From positions 1 through 64,000 of the forward strand of contig JANNCV010000006.1 in the NCBI GenBank assembly GCA_031386985.1: a stretch of DNA of 64,000 nucleotides, read 5' to 3'. The notes under the pieces were generated by a model, which was given only the letters and a program-made list of their open reading frames with translations, made no database searches and was not told the origin of the DNA. The translations under genes were made by a program, and so were the position numbers. This DNA comes from JANJUB01 sp031386985 (lineage in GTDB: Bacteria; Armatimonadota; Fimbriimonadia; Fimbriimonadales; Fimbriimonadaceae). Of the stretch, positions 52,280-59,836 are shown piece by piece. Within the stretch, counting starts at the first letter, position 1. Every line of letters starts with the position of its first letter.

Positions 52280-52347
52280 GAGACGCTTCAGACTCGCCGA
52301 ACGACTCTCCGTGCCACCTAGAGGGTACCTGCCCAGGCAAGCGTCTC
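52280..52347. other. Inverted repeat in the clpC upstream region, possible structured RNA
   Basis: Arms GAGACGCTT (52280-52288) and AAGCGTCTC (52339-52347) are perfectly complementary and enclose 50 nt with smaller complementary pieces (TGCC/GGCA). It lies between a minus-strand gene and clpC. It could be a 5' leader structure, a small RNA or a terminator without T run. No known riboswitch is recognised. Confidence 0.35.
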
Positions 52348-52386
52348 ACAGTAATGTTATCGGGAGGTTTTAGAGGATACAGAGGG

Positions 52387-53049
52387 TTAATCGAGATTAA
52401 TTGAGCGAACGATTCGATTGAACTCGGCGACAGTTAACTGCGGATCAGTCGCGGTTACCCCGATTTGTATCCACGTGCCGTTGTGATGAACATAGAGACA
52501 ATAGCTTTTAACCGGTGGCTTGGAGAGCGTGTTGACGAAGGAGACTGCCTCCGAATTTGGTGGTTTGGAAGGGAGGCTAACCATAGTGCCACGGAACTCG
52601 CTCCCTAAGTAGTCGCGTGCAAGGCCGCGGCGCTGCTGCGGGTCATGAAGCGCATAGTCTCCTACTTTTGTGAGCCAGAGGGTTGTAATCCATACGGTAA
52701 CTTTGTCGTCCCAGCTGCAATGGCGCGTCAAACTGGTGCCCCATTTTCCTAGCTCTTTAGACGAAACAATTGGATCCCACGGCTGCAGTTGCGGAATCGA
52801 GGGCAAATCCATCGTCAGTTTCATCCTGTCGAAGGTGACGCGATAGTTGCCGTCAGCCGTTGCTTTGCTCGTGTAGGTGGCACCTGTAGGATTTGGAACC
52901 ACGTCTCCCGTTCCGACAACCTGTCGGTAGCAAAAACTGAAAATGATAAAGAAGGTTAAAGTGAAGAGGATGGCGCCGCCAACGACGAACCAAATCACGC
53001 GATTTGAGCGGGCCGGGAACTCGGGTTGAAGAATGGGTGGAGGTTGCAT
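52387..53049 (-). CDS. Membrane-anchored protein of unknown function
   Basis: 220 residues. A short proline-rich N-terminus, one membrane helix (VIWFVVGGAILFTLTFFIIF, about residues 18-38) and an extracytoplasmic domain of about 175 residues. No family recognised. The ATG overlaps the rpiB stop by one base, so the two are translated together, but a functional tie to pentose metabolism is not apparent. Confidence 0.65.
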   Translation of the reverse strand: MQPPPILQPEFPARSNRVIWFVVGGAILFTLTFFIIFSFCYRQVVGTGDVVPNPTGATYTSKATADGNYRVTFDRMKLTMDLPSIPQLQPWDPIVSSKELGKWGTSLTRHCSWDDKVTVWITTLWLTKVGDYALHDPQQRRGLARDYLGSEFRGTMVSLPSKPPNSEAVSFVNTLSKPPVKSYCLYVHHNGTWIQIGVTATDPQLTVAEFNRIVRSINLD

Positions 53050-53477
53050 CAGTCATCAATCCCATCAATGCGCCGCACATGCCGCCCGCCCTCGAAAGGT
53101 TCGCTCAAGAACAGGTCAACAATCCTCAGCGCCATCTCCTCGGTCATCATGCGCTCGCCTAGGGCGATCATGTTGGCGTCGTTGTGCGCACGGGTGAGTT
53201 TCACTGATTCCTCGTTCCAGCAAACCCCGCACCGAATCCCTTTCACCCGGTTCGAGACCATCGCCTCGCCATTCCCGGAGCCACCCAAAACAATCCCTCG
53301 TTTTGCCTCACCCGATGCAACCGCAAGGGCCGCCGGGCGGACGAAGGTCGGATAATCGCAGGATTCAGTGGAGAAGGTGCCGAAATCCAAAACCTCATGA
53401 CCATCGGCTTCCAGCTTCCGTTTGATCGCTTCCTTATAAAGAAAGCCAGCATGGTCCGATCCGAGCGCGATAATCAT
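53049..53477 (-). CDS. rpiB: Ribose-5-phosphate isomerase B
   Basis: 142 residues from Met at 53477, where the family match begins; TACCAT ends 7 nt upstream. GSDHAGF near the N-terminus, the GIVLGGSGNGEAM phosphate loop, and RCGVCWNEESVKLTRAHNDANMIALGER are RpiB/LacAB signatures. It interconverts ribose 5-phosphate and ribulose 5-phosphate. The active-site Cys region reads ESCDYP. Some RpiB proteins act on allose phosphate; specificity cannot be read here. Confidence 0.93.
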   Translation of the reverse strand: MIIALGSDHAGFLYKEAIKRKLEADGHEVLDFGTFSTESCDYPTFVRPAALAVASGEAKRGIVLGGSGNGEAMVSNRVKGIRCGVCWNEESVKLTRAHNDANMIALGERMMTEEMALRIVDLFLSEPFEGGRHVRRIDGIDD

Positions 53478-53566
53478 TGGGGGAATGGTACCGCTTATCA
53501 CAGGCCCGACCGAACCATCTCGAACCGCACCCTAACGCACCTAAAAACCGTACAATCATTCAAGGA

Positions 53567-54286
53567 ATGCCCAAACAGATTTACAGCGAGTCGGAAATCA
53601 GCAAGATTCTGCAGACGGCGGCGAAGCTCCAAGAGCAAGAAGCGGCGTCAGGCTATGCCCCCGGTGTTACGCTCGAAGAGCTCCAGAGAATCGCGGCAGA
53701 GTGCGGCATCAGCGAAGAAGCACTCCGAATGGCTCTGGTTCAGCCCGAGCAAAAGTCCGAAGAGAGTTTTCTGAACTTGGTGGAGACGCAAGAGCGCGTG
53801 TTCGATGGCGAACTTGACTTTGATCGATTGGATGAAATTGTCGATGCCCTCGGTCCGAATGTTAAGTTGCAGTTCTCGCAACAGCTTGGTCGTTCGATGC
53901 GGGCTCGTGTAACGTCAGGGACGGTGTTTGGCGATATGGAACTGTCCTCTCGCAATGGCCGCACCAAGCTCAGATTTAGGCAAACTCCCTTTGTCGCCTA
54001 TTTTGCCGGCCTACACGGACCGTTAATCCTGTCGTTTGTGGTGGGCGCGAATATGATCGCTCGCGGTCTTGTCTGGCCCGGATTGATTGCTTTAATCGGA
54101 CTCCTTACCATCGGCGGATTCGTGTTCCGAATGCTTGCCGAAGGCGGCAAGAAGAAGGCGCGCAAGCTCATGGATGTCGTTGCTACGGCGATTCAGAACT
54201 GTATCAATGCCGATGTTCGGCAGAACTTGAAAGGGGCGGTGGAGCCGGTCGAGGAAGTCTCAGACATCGCCAATCAGCTTCAATAA
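53567..54286 (+). CDS. Membrane protein with N-terminal SHOCT-like helical domain
   Basis: 239 residues from Met at 53567; TACAAT lies 10 nt upstream. The N-terminus (YSESEISKILQTAAKLQEQ ... TLEELQRIAAECGISEEALRMAL) is a short helical domain often found ahead of membrane or kinase-like parts. Two membrane helices follow near residues 145-190 (PLILSFVVGANMIARGLVW, LIALIGLLTIGGFVFRML). Function unknown. Its 3' end overlaps rfbA by 27 bp in convergent orientation. Confidence 0.6.
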   Translation: MPKQIYSESEISKILQTAAKLQEQEAASGYAPGVTLEELQRIAAECGISEEALRMALVQPEQKSEESFLNLVETQERVFDGELDFDRLDEIVDALGPNVKLQFSQQLGRSMRARVTSGTVFGDMELSSRNGRTKLRFRQTPFVAYFAGLHGPLILSFVVGANMIARGLVWPGLIALIGLLTIGGFVFRMLAEGGKKKARKLMDVVATAIQNCINADVRQNLKGAVEPVEEVSDIANQLQ

Positions 54287-55135
54287 ATAGCGTCCATAAC
54301 CATTGTTCTTGAGCTTCAGTCCCACATCGCGAAGTTTCTCCGCAGGCACCCAGCCTTGTCGAAATGCGATTTCTTCGGGGCAGGAGATCATAAAGCCTTG
54401 GCGGGATTCAACCGCGTGAACAAACTGAGCTGCCTGTAGCAACATGTCGTGGGTTCCGGTATCGAGCCAAGCGTAGCCGCGACCCAAGGTTTCTACGTTG
54501 AGCGCGCCTTCTTCTAAGTAAAGGCGGTTTAGGTCGGTGATTTCTAGCTCTCCCCGGGCCGAGGGTTTCAGCGCCAAAGCGCGATCAACCACAGTTTCAT
54601 CATAAAAGTAGAGGCCAGTCACGGCGTAGTTTGATTTTGGCTCGGTCGGCTTTTCTTCGATGCTGACGGCGGTGCCGGTGTAATCAAACTGAACCACGCC
54701 ATATTGGGTCGGATCGTCTACGTGATACGCGAAAACGACCGCCCCCGATTCGAGCGATGCGGCTTTTACCAACTGCTCCTGCAATCCGTGACCAAAGAAG
54801 ATGTTGTCACCCAATACCAAAGCGCAAGGCTCGCCGCCAACGAAATCCGCTCCGACGTGAAACGCCTGAGCCAAACCACCGGGGTGAGGTTGAACGGCGT
54901 ATTGAATCGAAATCCCAAACTGCGAGCCGTCCTCCAAGAGCGATTGAAAGGCAGCCTGATCGTGGGGAGTGGTGATAATGAGAACATCGCGGATACCAGC
55001 CAGCATCAACACGCTGAGCGGGTAGTAAATCATCGGTTTGTTGTAAACCGGCATGAGCTGCTTGCTCACCGCTCGCGTTACCGGATAGAGCCGGGTGCCT
55101 GATCCGCCCGCTAAGATAATTCCGCGTTTCACCAC
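54260..55135 (-). CDS. rfbA: Glucose-1-phosphate thymidylyltransferase
   Basis: 291 residues. The nucleotidyltransferase motif GIILAGGSGTRLYPVT and the segments KQLMPVYNKPMIYYPLS, LVLGDNIFFGHGL and YAWLDTGTHDMLLQAAQFV match RfbA/RmlA. It makes dTDP-glucose from dTTP and glucose 1-phosphate, the first step to dTDP-rhamnose or related sugars. rfbB lies 2 bp upstream in the same operon. Confidence 0.96.
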   Translation of the reverse strand: MVKRGIILAGGSGTRLYPVTRAVSKQLMPVYNKPMIYYPLSVLMLAGIRDVLIITTPHDQAAFQSLLEDGSQFGISIQYAVQPHPGGLAQAFHVGADFVGGEPCALVLGDNIFFGHGLQEQLVKAASLESGAVVFAYHVDDPTQYGVVQFDYTGTAVSIEEKPTEPKSNYAVTGLYFYDETVVDRALALKPSARGELEITDLNRLYLEEGALNVETLGRGYAWLDTGTHDMLLQAAQFVHAVESRQGFMISCPEEIAFRQGWVPAEKLRDVGLKLKNNGYGRYLLKLIGDV

Positions 55136-55137
55136 TC

Positions 55138-56160
55138 TTACAAATCCTCCCCTAGCGTTGGACCGTAGAATTTCTTCACGAAAGCCTGAAAATCGTCAGT
55201 TGCAACGAGCGGTCGCCACCAATCTTGATTAGCGATGTACCATCGCACCGTCTCTCTTAACGACTCCTCAAAGGGATGAATGGGCTTCCATCCCAAGCCT
55301 GCGGTTTTCAAGGCCGTCATTGAATAGCGCTTATCGTGAGCGCCCTTGCGCGGGTCAGGAATCTTCTTGACCAAGCTTTCATCTCGTCCTGTTTCTTCAA
55401 GAAGAATGTTTACAACAACCCGGTTGGTTCGCTCGTTCACGTCCCCAACATTGTAAACCTGCCCGTTTTCGCCCTTAAGCAAAACCGCCAGAATCCCGCT
55501 GGCATGATCCATGGCGTGAATCCACTCGCGCACTTGGTCGCCCTCTCCGTATAGCGGAACCTTTTTGCCATCAATCAGCCGGGTTACGAAGAAGGGAATG
55601 AGCTTTTCGGGGAATTGCCAAGGGCCATAGGTGTTTCCGCCGCGCGTGATAAGCGCGGGGGTTTTGAACGCCTTTACATGGGCGCGGATTTGTAGATCAC
55701 CACCCGCTTTGCTTGCGCTGTACGGGGTGTTAGGTTCAATCGGGCTTTCTTCGGTGAAGTGCCCCGCGTCAATAGAGCCATACACTTCATCGGTGCTGAC
55801 ATGCACCATACGCTCCAGCCCGAACTTGCGGGTTGCTTCGAGCAACGTGTAAACGCCGAGAACGTCGGTTTCGATAAAGCTCCCAGCGTGGAGCAAGCTG
55901 CGATCATTGTGGCTTTCGGCGGCGCAATTCACGATATGAGTGATCTCTTCTGCCTTGACCGTTCCTTCTACGACCGTCGCATCCTGAACCTTGCCCGCCA
56001 CAAACGTGATTCGGTCGCGAACGTCAGCCAGCGTGCTGAGGTTGCCCGCATAGGTTAGGGCGTCGAGTACCACAATTTTGGCTTCAGGAATCTGCTTGAG
56101 GGCGAGACGAACAAAATTTGAGCCGATGAACCCGGCGCCCCCGGTCACTAACAATCGCAT
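55138..56160 (-). CDS. rfbB: dTDP-glucose 4,6-dehydratase
   Basis: 340 residues, extended short-chain dehydrogenase. NAD site GGAGFIGSNFV, TDEVYGSI with the catalytic Asp/Glu pair, and the Tyr-x3-Lys motif YSASK. It forms dTDP-4-keto-6-deoxyglucose. It lies between the epimerase-like gene and rfbA on the same strand; the three genes are a dTDP-6-deoxysugar unit, but no rfbD is present in the window. Confidence 0.96.
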   Translation of the reverse strand: MRLLVTGGAGFIGSNFVRLALKQIPEAKIVVLDALTYAGNLSTLADVRDRITFVAGKVQDATVVEGTVKAEEITHIVNCAAESHNDRSLLHAGSFIETDVLGVYTLLEATRKFGLERMVHVSTDEVYGSIDAGHFTEESPIEPNTPYSASKAGGDLQIRAHVKAFKTPALITRGGNTYGPWQFPEKLIPFFVTRLIDGKKVPLYGEGDQVREWIHAMDHASGILAVLLKGENGQVYNVGDVNERTNRVVVNILLEETGRDESLVKKIPDPRKGAHDKRYSMTALKTAGLGWKPIHPFEESLRETVRWYIANQDWWRPLVATDDFQAFVKKFYGPTLGEDL

Positions 56161-56195
56161 CGCTATTAGTTTGTCACTTTATGTGCCAAATCAGC

Positions 56196-56654
56196 TTAGT
56201 GGAGCTTGAAAGGGGAATCGGGGTCGGCCTCGTGGCGAATCTCATCCACCGGCTCTTTCTTGCCTTGACCCGCATAAAGTTGGTTGGGGAGATTCACAAC
56301 AAACGCATCCCGATCTCCGACATTTCGGTACGCATGAACCACGCCCGGCGGAACAAAGACGACGACGGAGTTCTCCGAGCCCACCCGGTGAACTTCGGCC
56401 TGAGCCGGTTTTCCGGGGCGATTCTCCCACAGAAACAGCTCGTAAGACCCATCCAGGAACGCGAACAGATCGGTTTGATCCACATGCTCGTGCGGCCCAC
56501 GGGCCACGCCGGGACGGGTTACGCTGAGGTAGCTCATGGCGGGTTTGAAACCCTCAGGCAGCTCGTCATCGCGATAAATCTCCGAAAGCCACCCCCGCGA
56601 ATCGTTATAGCGATTGAGTTGGCGAATAATGACACCTTCGATGTTTGAGGACAT
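56196..56654 (-). CDS. Cupin-fold sugar 3,5-epimerase-like protein (RfbC-related)
   Basis: 152 residues from Met at 56654 (longer starts to 56723 would overlap the divergent glycosyltransferase). The core SYLSVTRPGVARGPHEHVDQTDLFAFLDGSYELFL and VPPGVVHAYRNVG is a cupin related to dTDP-4-dehydrorhamnose 3,5-epimerase. It is shorter than classical RfbC (about 180) and lacks its C-terminal region, so it may be a different sugar isomerase. The position next to rfbBA supports a role in nucleotide-sugar synthesis. Confidence 0.75.
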   Translation of the reverse strand: MSSNIEGVIIRQLNRYNDSRGWLSEIYRDDELPEGFKPAMSYLSVTRPGVARGPHEHVDQTDLFAFLDGSYELFLWENRPGKPAQAEVHRVGSENSVVVFVPPGVVHAYRNVGDRDAFVVNLPNQLYAGQGKKEPVDEIRHEADPDSPFKLH

Positions 56655-56697
56655 GGCTATTGATTTTGGCATGGCGATGCCATACTCATTTCGCTCT

Positions 56698-57489
56698 ATG
56701 TCGGTCGCGGTTATTATTGTCAACTTTCGAACGCCTGATTTGACGGTGGCGGCGGTTCGGTCGGTTTTGAGCGAGCCCGAGGCGACGGAGATTATTGTGG
56801 TGGAGAATGGGAGCGGTGATGACTCTCTTGCTCAACTTGCGAGCGCTTTTGAAGGGGAAGTGCGGGTTAAACTCGTAGAGAGCAAAGAGAATCTCGGGTT
56901 TGGGCGCGGAAATAACTTAGGCGCAAAGCATGCGACCGCCGAGTTTCTGTTTCTTCTCAATAGCGATGCCACCCTTCATCCTTCGTCACTCTCGGCATTG
57001 CTTTCCAAATGGGATGAGCTAAAAACACCCGGGATTCTGGCCCCCGCGATCCGAATGCCGGATGGGAAAACTCTTCAGTTAGACACGTTTGGACGCCTGC
57101 CCACGGCCAGCCGTTTGCTAACCCGCGCAACCAAGCGCTACGATCTCGAATGGCTCGAACCCGACTGGGTTTCCGGCTGCGCAATGCTACTTAAGCGGGC
57201 GGACTTCGAGGCCGTCGGCGGGTTCGACGAAGATATCTTCATGTACTATGAAGATGTGCTACTTTGCCAAGCGATTCGGGGGTTAGGCAAGACCATTCAT
57301 CGGTGTTTGTCCGCTGGCGTAACTCACTTGGGCGGCGCCAGCGCATCGGGCTCGCTGGCCCAGAAGAAGCAGTATTACGCAGCCCAAGATTTGCTCTTAA
57401 AAAAGCTCGGGGAGCCGTCGTTCCCGCGTGCCTTGGTTAAGATGGCGAGGTGGCCAAACCTGTGGATTGGAAGGCTAATCGGGAAGTAA
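56698..57489 (+). CDS. Family 2 glycosyltransferase (rhamnosyltransferase-like)
   Basis: 263 residues from Met at 56698, the start of the GT-A fold (VAVIIVNFRTPDLTVAAV). The acidic metal motif is in LFLLNSDATL, and the later WVSGCAMLLKRADFEAVGGFDEDIFMYYEDVLLC is typical of GT2 rhamnosyltransferase-like enzymes. It probably adds a sugar, perhaps the dTDP-sugar made by the divergent rfb genes, to a surface glycan. It converges on pspA. Confidence 0.88.
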   Translation: MSVAVIIVNFRTPDLTVAAVRSVLSEPEATEIIVVENGSGDDSLAQLASAFEGEVRVKLVESKENLGFGRGNNLGAKHATAEFLFLLNSDATLHPSSLSALLSKWDELKTPGILAPAIRMPDGKTLQLDTFGRLPTASRLLTRATKRYDLEWLEPDWVSGCAMLLKRADFEAVGGFDEDIFMYYEDVLLCQAIRGLGKTIHRCLSAGVTHLGGASASGSLAQKKQYYAAQDLLLKKLGEPSFPRALVKMARWPNLWIGRLIGK

Positions 57490-57492
57490 CAT

Positions 57493-58299
57493 CTAGCCGC
57501 CTAGACGTTTTTCTAGCTCATCCAGTTGCCGATCTACTTCGCTGGCGGGGGGTTCGGGCGCGGCAGGGGCGGTTACGCCATCGCCCGCGGAAACTGAGAC
57601 CGTTTGGGTGGTTTCGGTTGCTATGGGAGCGGCGGCGTTCATGCCGAGGCGCTCTTCTAGCTTTTGCAGTTCAGCTTCGGCGGCATAATCCATCGCCTGA
57701 TCTTCCATTTGCATAACCTGGCCTTGTAGGGAAGTGCCGAGCATTTCGGTCCTAGCGGCGGCCTCGCTCTGGGCTTCCTTGATACGCTCTTCGGCTGCGC
57801 CAAACCCTTCGATCTGGTTCTCAAAGGTAAGCCCTTCGAGGGCTTTGGAGATCGAGTTTTGAATCTGGGCCTGCTTCCATTGGGCCTTGAGGGCGAGGGC
57901 TTCGGCGGTCTTTTTGCGAACCTCTTCTTCTTGTCGCTTGAGCGCAACTTTCACCGATTCTACCGCCGCCGTTGCGGCCGCCAAAGAGGGCTTAAGCTGC
58001 TCCATGATCGCGTCGTTGCTCGCCTTTTCGCGAATGAACTGGCGCGCAAGATCGCGGTTGCCTTGCTGAAGAGCTAAGGTGGCCTGTTGTTCAAGCTTGG
58101 CTGACTTTTGCATCGAGCTATCGTACAAGTTTTGCAAGCGATTCTTTTGCGTTATCGCCTGAACCGCCTTTTCGCGGTTACTGATAATGGCTTCCTGCAT
58201 ATCGCGTCGAGCCTGATCCAGCATAATTTCTGGATCCTCAAGGTTGTCCATGCCGCGATGAAACACAGCTTTAATCCATCTGAAAAGTCGCTTTAGCAC
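57493..58299 (-). CDS. pspA: PspA/IM30 family protein
   Basis: 268 residues, GTG start at 58299. The N-terminal amphipathic helix VLKRLFRWIKAVFHRGMDNLEDPEIML is the membrane-binding part, followed by a long coiled coil (about residues 25-215). After that come a Pro/Ala linker and a short helix (VDRQLDELEKRLGG), as in Vipp1/LiaH-like members. It supports membrane integrity under stress. TATAAT (58333-58338, minus strand) gives a leader of about 25-30 nt. Confidence 0.9.
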   Translation of the reverse strand: MLKRLFRWIKAVFHRGMDNLEDPEIMLDQARRDMQEAIISNREKAVQAITQKNRLQNLYDSSMQKSAKLEQQATLALQQGNRDLARQFIREKASNDAIMEQLKPSLAAATAAVESVKVALKRQEEEVRKKTAEALALKAQWKQAQIQNSISKALEGLTFENQIEGFGAAEERIKEAQSEAAARTEMLGTSLQGQVMQMEDQAMDYAAEAELQKLEERLGMNAAAPIATETTQTVSVSAGDGVTAPAAPEPPASEVDRQLDELEKRLGG

Positions 58300-58381
58300 G
58301 TTGATAGTCCCGCCTTGAAGTAAGGCAACAAGATTATACACGGCAGGTTCGCCGTAAAGGTTGCAAAGACCTATACGAGGA

Positions 58382-59836
58382 TTACTCATTCGCCCATTTG
58401 TTGATGAGCCACCAGTTGCCTTGGTCATGAGGCATGAACTTGGGGTGGGTGAGGATTTCGAAGGCGGGGAGGTAACCGAGTTGACCGTCGCCGTACTCTT
58501 TGATTCTGAGGATCACGGTTTCGACGTGCTTCCGCGCCGCTCGGCACCGCTCAATGTCGGCCATAGAACCTCCGGCATTGAGCAGAGTTGCTCTCGCTAC
58601 CTTTTCCAGATCATCAAAGATCTGGCGGCATGGCGATAGGGAAGATGCGGCGAGGCCGGGAAGGTGGTTTGCATAAGCTTGCCGCGCTTGCTCGGCAAGC
58701 CTTACGAATTCGATGGTTTTGTAAACAAAAACGGATACGCCCCGGCAACTTACATCCGGCGCAATCGCGATGGCATGATCGGCGATCCTAAGCGCATGAT
58801 CGCCGATTGGGCCGCAAAGCTCTTCGGCGTGGTGCATCCAAGCGAGAAACGGATTCGAATAGAGGAGCAACCGGCACTTCAAGCCGCTTCTGATTCGGCT
58901 CATGGCGAACGGGCCCCCAAGCTTTTCGAGCTCTACCCCCATAAGTTGATCCCATTCCCCAGTGGGTTTTTCTTCCTTTCCGTTCAGCGTTCGCCCGGCG
59001 TTCTTGATGGGCGGAAAGAGCGTGAGGTAGTTGCCCATGAGCGCGCATTCCCATGTTGTCAAGCAAACTCCGGCTTTCCCGGGCTGGCTGATGGCTTCCT
59101 GGAGGTTTTCGCGGCTTCGCTCAATATGCATCCACGCAGCGTTGTAGGTGTGCAGAGTTGGGCAGCAAACGACCTCAAATCCCGCTTCAATCAACTTTGG
59201 TGTAGATTCATTAAAGCCATCGAAGTACTGCCAATCGAAGAGTAGCGTTTGCTTCGGGATAAGATCAAGTAGTTCCGGGTGTTCCAAAACCATATCCGCC
59301 CAAATGGCGGGGCGTCTACCGGCTTCGATCACAGCCTGAATCAGGGGCAGGAAGTGATTAGCAAACAACTCCGCTTTCCCTTTTAGGGCGCAAACCGAAC
59401 ATTGACCAAGCTGCGCGGTTTCATCGCCGCCGACGTGGATGATTTCAGAATCGAACGTATTCAGGGTGTCTTGCAGGAGCCCCGCCGCGAACTCGGCGAA
59501 ACCAGGATTTGAGGGGCACGCTTGCAATCCCTTGAAGCGCTCCTCGGCAAATCCCTTGCCTTCCTCGGCGTAAATGAATCCCTCGCAGTGACCAAGCAAG
59601 TTAACAAACGGAATAATTTGGAGGTTGGGAAACTGGTTTTGTAACCTGGTGACCACCTCGGGCTGAAGGGCCTCGCGCCCATGTGCCCAAGGCGCGGAAG
59701 GATAGGCGAAGCGATGTTCCAAATAGAGCCCGATTCCGTCGTAGCCAGAATCCACCGTAATCTGGCAGAGTCGATGCAAGAACTCCTCCGTTGGGCACTG
59801 CTCGCGGGCGAGATCATATGACCAAAGCTTCAGCAC
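58382..59836 (-). CDS. Glycoside hydrolase family 20-like protein
   Basis: 484 residues from GTG 59836, chosen because GGAGG lies 6 nt upstream; the frame extends further but inside smc. The (beta/alpha)8 domain has the GH20 catalytic pair in IIHVGGDETAQLGQC. IIPFVNLLGHCEGF and WADMVLEHPELL are also GH20-like. No signal peptide is visible, so it would act in the cytoplasm, perhaps on recycled GlcNAc compounds. It overlaps the smc 3' end by 23 bp, implying coupling. Confidence 0.8.
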   Translation of the reverse strand: MLKLWSYDLAREQCPTEEFLHRLCQITVDSGYDGIGLYLEHRFAYPSAPWAHGREALQPEVVTRLQNQFPNLQIIPFVNLLGHCEGFIYAEEGKGFAEERFKGLQACPSNPGFAEFAAGLLQDTLNTFDSEIIHVGGDETAQLGQCSVCALKGKAELFANHFLPLIQAVIEAGRRPAIWADMVLEHPELLDLIPKQTLLFDWQYFDGFNESTPKLIEAGFEVVCCPTLHTYNAAWMHIERSRENLQEAISQPGKAGVCLTTWECALMGNYLTLFPPIKNAGRTLNGKEEKPTGEWDQLMGVELEKLGGPFAMSRIRSGLKCRLLLYSNPFLAWMHHAEELCGPIGDHALRIADHAIAIAPDVSCRGVSVFVYKTIEFVRLAEQARQAYANHLPGLAASSLSPCRQIFDDLEKVARATLLNAGGSMADIERCRAARKHVETVILRIKEYGDGQLGYLPAFEILTHPKFMPHDQGNWWLINKWANE

